From contig JACZQS010000088.1 in the NCBI GenBank assembly GCA_022545625.1, positions 1 to 8,263 of the forward strand: DNA of 8,263 nucleotides, in the 5' to 3' direction. Shown piece by piece: positions 4,058 to 8,263 of the stretch. A model generated the notes under the pieces. It was not told the DNA's origin, did no database searches, and was given only the letters and a program-made list of their open reading frames with translations. The position numbers were made by a program, and so were the translations under genes. Source of the stretch: Pseudomonadota bacterium. Lineage in GTDB: Bacteria; Pseudomonadota; Gammaproteobacteria; GCA-001735895. Within the stretch, counting starts at the first letter, position 1. Every line of letters starts with the position of its first letter.

Positions 4058-7000
4058 ATGGCTTACTCATTTACTGAGAAAAAACGTGTTCGCAGAGATT
4101 TTGGTAAACGACCTGCAGTGATCGATGAACCTTATCTGCTGGCTATTCAAACCGATTCCTACAAGCGTTTTCTTAATCCAGAAGGGGATCAGAAGGGTAC
4201 AGGATTGGAACGTGCTTTCCAGTCTATCTTTCCGATTGTCAGTTTCTCAGGCAGTGTCGAACTGGAATATGTCAGTTACCGTGTAGGCGAGCCGGTTTTC
4301 GATGTTAAAGAATGCCAGATTCGTGGGCTCACTTATGGCGCCGCTTTACGCGTGCTGGTTCGTCTTGTCATCTACGACAAGGAAGCTTCCGCTAAAAATC
4401 GTTCGGTCAAGGATATCAAGGAACAGGAAGTTTATATGGGCGAAATGCCGCTGATGACCGAAAATGGAACCTTCGTCATCAATGGCACCGAGCGTGTCAT
4501 CGTATCTCAATTGCATCGCTCTCCCGGTGTGTTTTTCGACCACGATCGCGGCAAATCACATTCGTCTGGGAAATTGTTATTCTCGGCGCGGGTTATCCCT
4601 TACCGGGGTTCCTGGCTCGATTTCGAATTCGATCCCAAGGATTCGCTATTTGTGCGCATCGATCGCCGCCGTAAATTACCGGCAACCATCTTATTGCGTG
4701 CGCTGGGATTCGATACTGTGCAGATGCTCGATATGTTTTTTGACCATAACGTGTTCAAGATTAAGAAGAATGACATCAGCATGGTGTTGCAGGCCGACTG
4801 GCTAAAAGGTGAAACCGCAACCTTCGATATTAAAGTCAAGGGCAAGGTACTGGTGCAGCAGGGGCGTCGAATCACGGCGATGTATATCAAGCAGCTGAAA
4901 AAGGCAAGTGTCAGGTCGCTGGTCGTGCCGGAAGATTTCCTCTGGGGCAAGATTCTCGCTGACAATCTGGTCGATGAAGAAACCGGCGAAGTGATTGCCA
5001 GTGCCAATGACGAAATTACCGAAGAAATGCTGGCCCTGATTAGAGAAAAAGGAATCAAGCAAATTAAGACCATTTTCACCAATGAATTTGATCGGGGTGC
5101 CTATATCTCCAATTCCCTGGCGCTGGATCCTACCACTAATGACCTCGAAGCCAAGGTGGAAATCTACCGCATGATGCGTCCGGGTGAGCCGCCGACCAAG
5201 GATTCTGCTGAAAACCTGTTTAAAAATTTATTCTTTAATGAAGAAAGGTACGATCTGTCCGAAGTCGGACGGATGAAATTCAACCGCCGTTTGGGTCGCA
5301 AGGAAATTGAAGGTAGCGGCACCCTGTCGACCGAGGATATTGTCGACGCGGTAAAAGAACTGATCAATATTCGAAATGGTAACGGAACGGTTGATGATAT
5401 TGACCACCTTGGAAATCGCCGAATTCGTAGTGTCGGCGAGATGGCTGAAAATGCGTTTAGAACCGGTATCGTTCGAGTAGAACGCGCGGTACGCGACCGT
5501 CTTGGCCTGGTTGAATCAGAAGGGCTGATGCCCCAGGATATTATTAACGCCAAGCCGGTGGCAGCGGCGGTAAAGGAATTCTTTGGCTCCAGCCAGCTTT
5601 CCCAGTTTATGGATCAAAATAATCCGCTCTCGGAAGTCACCCACAAACGCCGCGTTTCGGCACTTGGGCCGGGTGGTTTAACCCGTGAACGAGCTGGGTT
5701 TGAGGTTCGAGACGTACACCCGACCCATTACGGCCGGGTATGTCCTATCGAGACCCCCGAGGGACCGAATATCGGCCTGATCAATTCGCTGTCGGTGTAT
5801 GCTCGCACCAATCATTATGGATTTCTTGAAACCCCTTATCGCAAGGTAATTAAAGGCAAGGTTACCAATGAAGTTGTTTATCTTTCGGCCATTGAGGAGA
5901 GTCAATATTGGATTGCACAGGCGAATGTTACGCTCGACAAAAAAGGTGCGATGACCGATGAGTTGATTGCCTGCCGTAAAAATAATGAAGCCACGCTGAG
6001 CACTCGGAATAAGATCGATTTTATGGATGTGTCACCCAAGCAAATCGTTTCGGTGGCCGCATCGCTGATTCCATTTCTGGAGCACGATGACGCCAACCGG
6101 GCGCTGATGGGATCGAACATGCAACGCCAGGCCGTTCCCTGTTTGCGTGCAGAGAAACCATTGGTCGGAACAGGTATGGAACGTGTGGTTGCGGTTGACT
6201 CGGGCACTACAGTAAAGGCCAGTCGCGGCGGTGTTGTCGACTCGGTCGATGCAAGTCGTGTGGTAATTCGGGTTAATGATAAAGAAACCAGTGAAAGCGA
6301 GCCTGGTGTCGATATTTATAACTTCACCAAATATACGCGCTCTAATCAAAATACCTGTATCAATCAGAAACCACTGGTAAAACCTGGAGATATCATCGAA
6401 AAAGACGATGTTCTGGCCGATGGCGCGTCCACTGATTTAGGTGAGCTGGCACTGGGACAAAACATGCAGGTCGCTTTCATGCCCTGGAATGGATACAACT
6501 TCGAGGATTCGATTCTATTGTCGGAGCGCGTGGTAAAAGAAGACCGGTTCACAACGATTCACATCGAGGAGCTGAGTTGTCTCGCGCGAGACACCAAGCT
6601 TGGCACCGAGGAAATTACTGCGGATATCCCGAATGTCAGCGAGGGGCTGTTATCGAAGCTAGATGAGTCTGGTGTCGTATATGTCGGCGCCGAAGTCAAG
6701 GCTGGCGATATTCTGGTAGGCAAGGTAACACCAAAAGGTGAATCTCAGCTGACACCGGAAGAGAAATTGTTGCGTGCAATCTTCGGTGAAAAAGCCTCTG
6801 ACGTGAAGGATACCTCTCTGCGTATGAAGTCGGGCGTGGTGGGTACTGTTATCGATGTGCGTGTGTTTACCAGGGACGGTGTGGAGAAGGATTCACGAGC
6901 ACTGGAAAATGAACGTGCTGAAATAGAGTCACTGAAGAAAGATCTTGACGACCAGTTTCGCATTATCGAAGAAAACATTTATCAGCGCGTGGCGCGGCTG

Positions 7001-8125
7001 ATTACCGGTAAGAAGGCGACTGGTGGTCCGGATGGCTTGAAGAAAAATACGATCATCACCAAGGATTACCTGGAGTCGATTGGTCGCGACCAGTGGGCCA
7101 AGATCCGCATTGGCAATGACAAGATCAGTAAAACCCTGGAGTCGATGAACGCGCAGCTTGAAGTTCAGCGTTCCGGGTTCGATAGCCTGTTCGAAGAAAA
7201 GAAAAAGAAAGTGACCGCAGGCGACGACCTGAAACCAGGTGTACTCAAAATGGTCAAGGTATATGTCGCGGTCAAACGCCGTATGCAGCCAGGTGACAAG
7301 ATGGCTGGACGCCATGGTAACAAGGGCGTTGTTTCGATGATCGTACCTGAAGAAGATATGCCTTATCGTGAGGACGGCACCCCGGTTGATATCGTATTGA
7401 ATCCGTTGGGTGTCCCTTCTCGAATGAATGTCGGTCAGATTCTCGAAGCCCACCTGGGCTGGGCAGCACGTGGACTCGGTCTCAAGATCGGCGAAATGTT
7501 CGAGGCACAAAAAAAGGTCGAGGAATTTCGTACCTTCCTCAAGAAGATATACAACAACAGTAGTGAAAAGCTGAGGATCAAGGAATTCAACGATAAGGAA
7601 ATCCTGGAGCTTTGTAATAATCTGCGCGATGGTGTGCCTATGTCGACCCCGGTATTTGATGGTGCCGACGAAGAAGAGATCAAAAACATGCTGGCGCTGG
7701 CGGAGTTGCCGGAAACGGGCCAGACCCGATTATACGATGGCCGTACTGGAGAACCATTCGATCGTCCGGTAACCGTGGGTTACATGTATATGTTGAAGCT
7801 GAATCATCTGGTCGACGATAAGATGCATGCACGCTCGACGGGTCCTTACAGCCTGGTTACACAACAACCACTGGGTGGTAAAGCCCAGTTCGGTGGTCAA
7901 CGCTTTGGTGAGATGGAGGTATGGGCTCTCGAATCGTACGGTGCGGCTTATACCTTGCAGGAAATGTTGACTGTCAAATCAGACGATGTGAATGGGCGAA
8001 ACAAGATGTATAAAAATATCGTTGATGGTGATTTTAGTATGGAAGCAGGCATGCCCGAGTCATTTAACGTGCTACTTAAAGAAATCAGATCTTTGTGCCT
8101 GAACATAGAACTTGAGCAGGAATAA
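4058..8125 (+). CDS. rpoB: DNA-directed RNA polymerase subunit beta
   Basis: RpoB forms one side of the RNA polymerase active-centre cleft and holds the rifampicin pocket. The product is 1355 residues (E. coli 1342) and is complete, with no frameshift. Landmarks: rifampicin region GSSQLSQFMDQNNPLSEV (510-527) and THKRRVSALGPGGL (528-541), with S515, Q516, D519, H529, R532, S534 and L536 matching E. coli S512, Q513, D516, H526, R529, S531 and L533; E568 in IETPEGPNIGLI (566-575); N814-F-E816-D817; active-centre lysines K1081 and K1089 in GDKMAGRHGNKG; C-terminal GGKAQFGGQRFGEMEVWALE, which contacts beta'. Segment DLDDQF...RDQW (about 960-1010) is 13 residues longer than in E. coli, in the lineage-variable part of beta. 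Resistance-site residues are all wild type, so the target should be rifampicin sensitive. rpoC follows after 2 bases. Confidence 0.99.
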   Translation: MAYSFTEKKRVRRDFGKRPAVIDEPYLLAIQTDSYKRFLNPEGDQKGTGLERAFQSIFPIVSFSGSVELEYVSYRVGEPVFDVKECQIRGLTYGAALRVLVRLVIYDKEASAKNRSVKDIKEQEVYMGEMPLMTENGTFVINGTERVIVSQLHRSPGVFFDHDRGKSHSSGKLLFSARVIPYRGSWLDFEFDPKDSLFVRIDRRRKLPATILLRALGFDTVQMLDMFFDHNVFKIKKNDISMVLQADWLKGETATFDIKVKGKVLVQQGRRITAMYIKQLKKASVRSLVVPEDFLWGKILADNLVDEETGEVIASANDEITEEMLALIREKGIKQIKTIFTNEFDRGAYISNSLALDPTTNDLEAKVEIYRMMRPGEPPTKDSAENLFKNLFFNEERYDLSEVGRMKFNRRLGRKEIEGSGTLSTEDIVDAVKELINIRNGNGTVDDIDHLGNRRIRSVGEMAENAFRTGIVRVERAVRDRLGLVESEGLMPQDIINAKPVAAAVKEFFGSSQLSQFMDQNNPLSEVTHKRRVSALGPGGLTRERAGFEVRDVHPTHYGRVCPIETPEGPNIGLINSLSVYARTNHYGFLETPYRKVIKGKVTNEVVYLSAIEESQYWIAQANVTLDKKGAMTDELIACRKNNEATLSTRNKIDFMDVSPKQIVSVAASLIPFLEHDDANRALMGSNMQRQAVPCLRAEKPLVGTGMERVVAVDSGTTVKASRGGVVDSVDASRVVIRVNDKETSESEPGVDIYNFTKYTRSNQNTCINQKPLVKPGDIIEKDDVLADGASTDLGELALGQNMQVAFMPWNGYNFEDSILLSERVVKEDRFTTIHIEELSCLARDTKLGTEEITADIPNVSEGLLSKLDESGVVYVGAEVKAGDILVGKVTPKGESQLTPEEKLLRAIFGEKASDVKDTSLRMKSGVVGTVIDVRVFTRDGVEKDSRALENERAEIESLKKDLDDQFRIIEENIYQRVARLITGKKATGGPDGLKKNTIITKDYLESIGRDQWAKIRIGNDKISKTLESMNAQLEVQRSGFDSLFEEKKKKVTAGDDLKPGVLKMVKVYVAVKRRMQPGDKMAGRHGNKGVVSMIVPEEDMPYREDGTPVDIVLNPLGVPSRMNVGQILEAHLGWAARGLGLKIGEMFEAQKKVEEFRTFLKKIYNNSSEKLRIKEFNDKEILELCNNLRDGVPMSTPVFDGADEEEIKNMLALAELPETGQTRLYDGRTGEPFDRPVTVGYMYMLKLNHLVDDKMHARSTGPYSLVTQQPLGGKAQFGGQRFGEMEVWALESYGAAYTLQEMLTVKSDDVNGRNKMYKNIVDGDFSMEAGMPESFNVLLKEIRSLCLNIELEQE

Positions 8126-8127
8126 AC

Positions 8128-8263
8128 ATGAAAGACTTACTTAATCTATTAAAGAAACAGGGTCAAAATGACAATTTTGACCACATCCGCGTAAGTTTGG
8201 CTTCACCCGATATGGTGAGGTCCTGGTCTTACGGCGAGGGCAAGAAGCCGGAAACTATCAACT
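8128..8263 (+). CDS. rpoC: DNA-directed RNA polymerase subunit beta', N-terminal start (3' part outside the window)
   Basis: RpoC carries the catalytic Mg-binding loop and the clamp of RNA polymerase, but only the first 45 codons are present here. They read MKDLLNLLKKQGQ and then DHIRVSLASPDMVRSWSYGE and KKPETIN, matching the start of E. coli beta' (MKDLLKFLK..., LASPDMIRSWSFGE.KKPETINYRT). ATG 8128 follows the rpoB stop by two bases. Its ribosome binding site AGGA (8118-8121) lies inside the last rpoB codons, which suggests translational coupling and matched synthesis of beta and beta'. The zinc-binding part and catalytic residues lie outside the window. Confidence 0.97.
   Translation, partial: MKDLLNLLKKQGQNDNFDHIRVSLASPDMVRSWSYGEGKKPETIN

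Noticed and set aside
4037..4060. Upstream in-frame ATG (4037) giving rpoB seven extra residues
   Set aside because: No ribosome binding site precedes 4037, the AGAGGA at 4046-4051 is placed for 4058, and the protein family begins at the MAYSFTEKKR position.
4027..4077. Sixteen-codon ORF overlapping the rpoB start in another frame, a possible leader peptide
   Set aside because: No convincing ribosome binding site, no regulatory codon pattern, and overlap with the rpoB ribosome binding site; it is most simply chance.
4600..5082. Long open frames on the minus strand inside rpoB, nusG, rplA and rplL
   Set aside because: They lie antisense to strongly conserved genes, have no credible ribosome binding sites and read as low-complexity shadows of the sense codons.
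5579..5674. Rifampicin-resistance substitutions in rpoB
   Set aside because: All the classical resistance positions checked carry the wild-type residues.

Overview
The window is a conserved translation and transcription gene cluster of a gammaproteobacterium. In order on the + strand it holds the 3' end of tuf (EF-Tu), a tRNA-Trp gene, secE, nusG, rplK (L11), rplA (L1), rplJ (L10), rplL (L7/L12), a complete rpoB (RNA polymerase beta) and the first 45 codons of rpoC. The assignment to Gammaproteobacteria is inferred from the gene order, from a three-helix SecE of the enterobacterial/pseudomonad type, and from RpoB, NusG and L11 sequences that follow the E. coli proteins closely as I recall them. 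RpoB carries a longer segment at about residues 960-1010 that looks more like the Pseudomonas form than the E. coli form. I cannot name a genus. All genes are on one strand and base composition and codon use look uniform. I see no mobile element, CRISPR array, prophage or foreign cargo.

Layout: positions 1-82 end tuf, and a textbook intrinsic terminator (213-248) closes that transcript. The tRNA-Trp (279-354) starts only about 30 bases later, followed by secE and nusG with short gaps. A 141-base leader precedes rplK, and rplA begins on the base after the rplK stop. A 260-base spacer before rplJ holds a long hairpin and a nested structure that fits the L10(L12)4-binding leader. rplL follows 33 bases after rplJ. 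A 147-base spacer with a 12-bp GAAA-capped hairpin separates rplL from rpoB, and rpoC starts 2 bases after the rpoB stop.

How the genes work together: EF-Tu, tRNA-Trp, L11, L1, L10 and L7/L12 serve translation. L11, L10 and L7/L12 form the GTPase-associated region and stalk, and L1 forms the opposite stalk. SecE belongs to the protein-export channel. NusG bridges RNA polymerase (beta and beta') to ribosomal protein S10 or to Rho. Known E. coli control of this cluster is L1 feedback on rplK-rplA, L10 feedback on rplJ-rplL, and partial termination or RNase III cutting before rpoB. The non-coding structures here sit where those controls would act.

No undescribed system is evident. The most unusual coding feature is a roughly 42-residue acidic, pentad-repeated N-terminal extension on NusG that cannot be removed by choosing another standard start codon. 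The most interesting non-coding features are the structured rplJ leader, the rplL-rpoB hairpin, and the unexplained promoter of tRNA-Trp/secE/nusG so close behind the tuf terminator.
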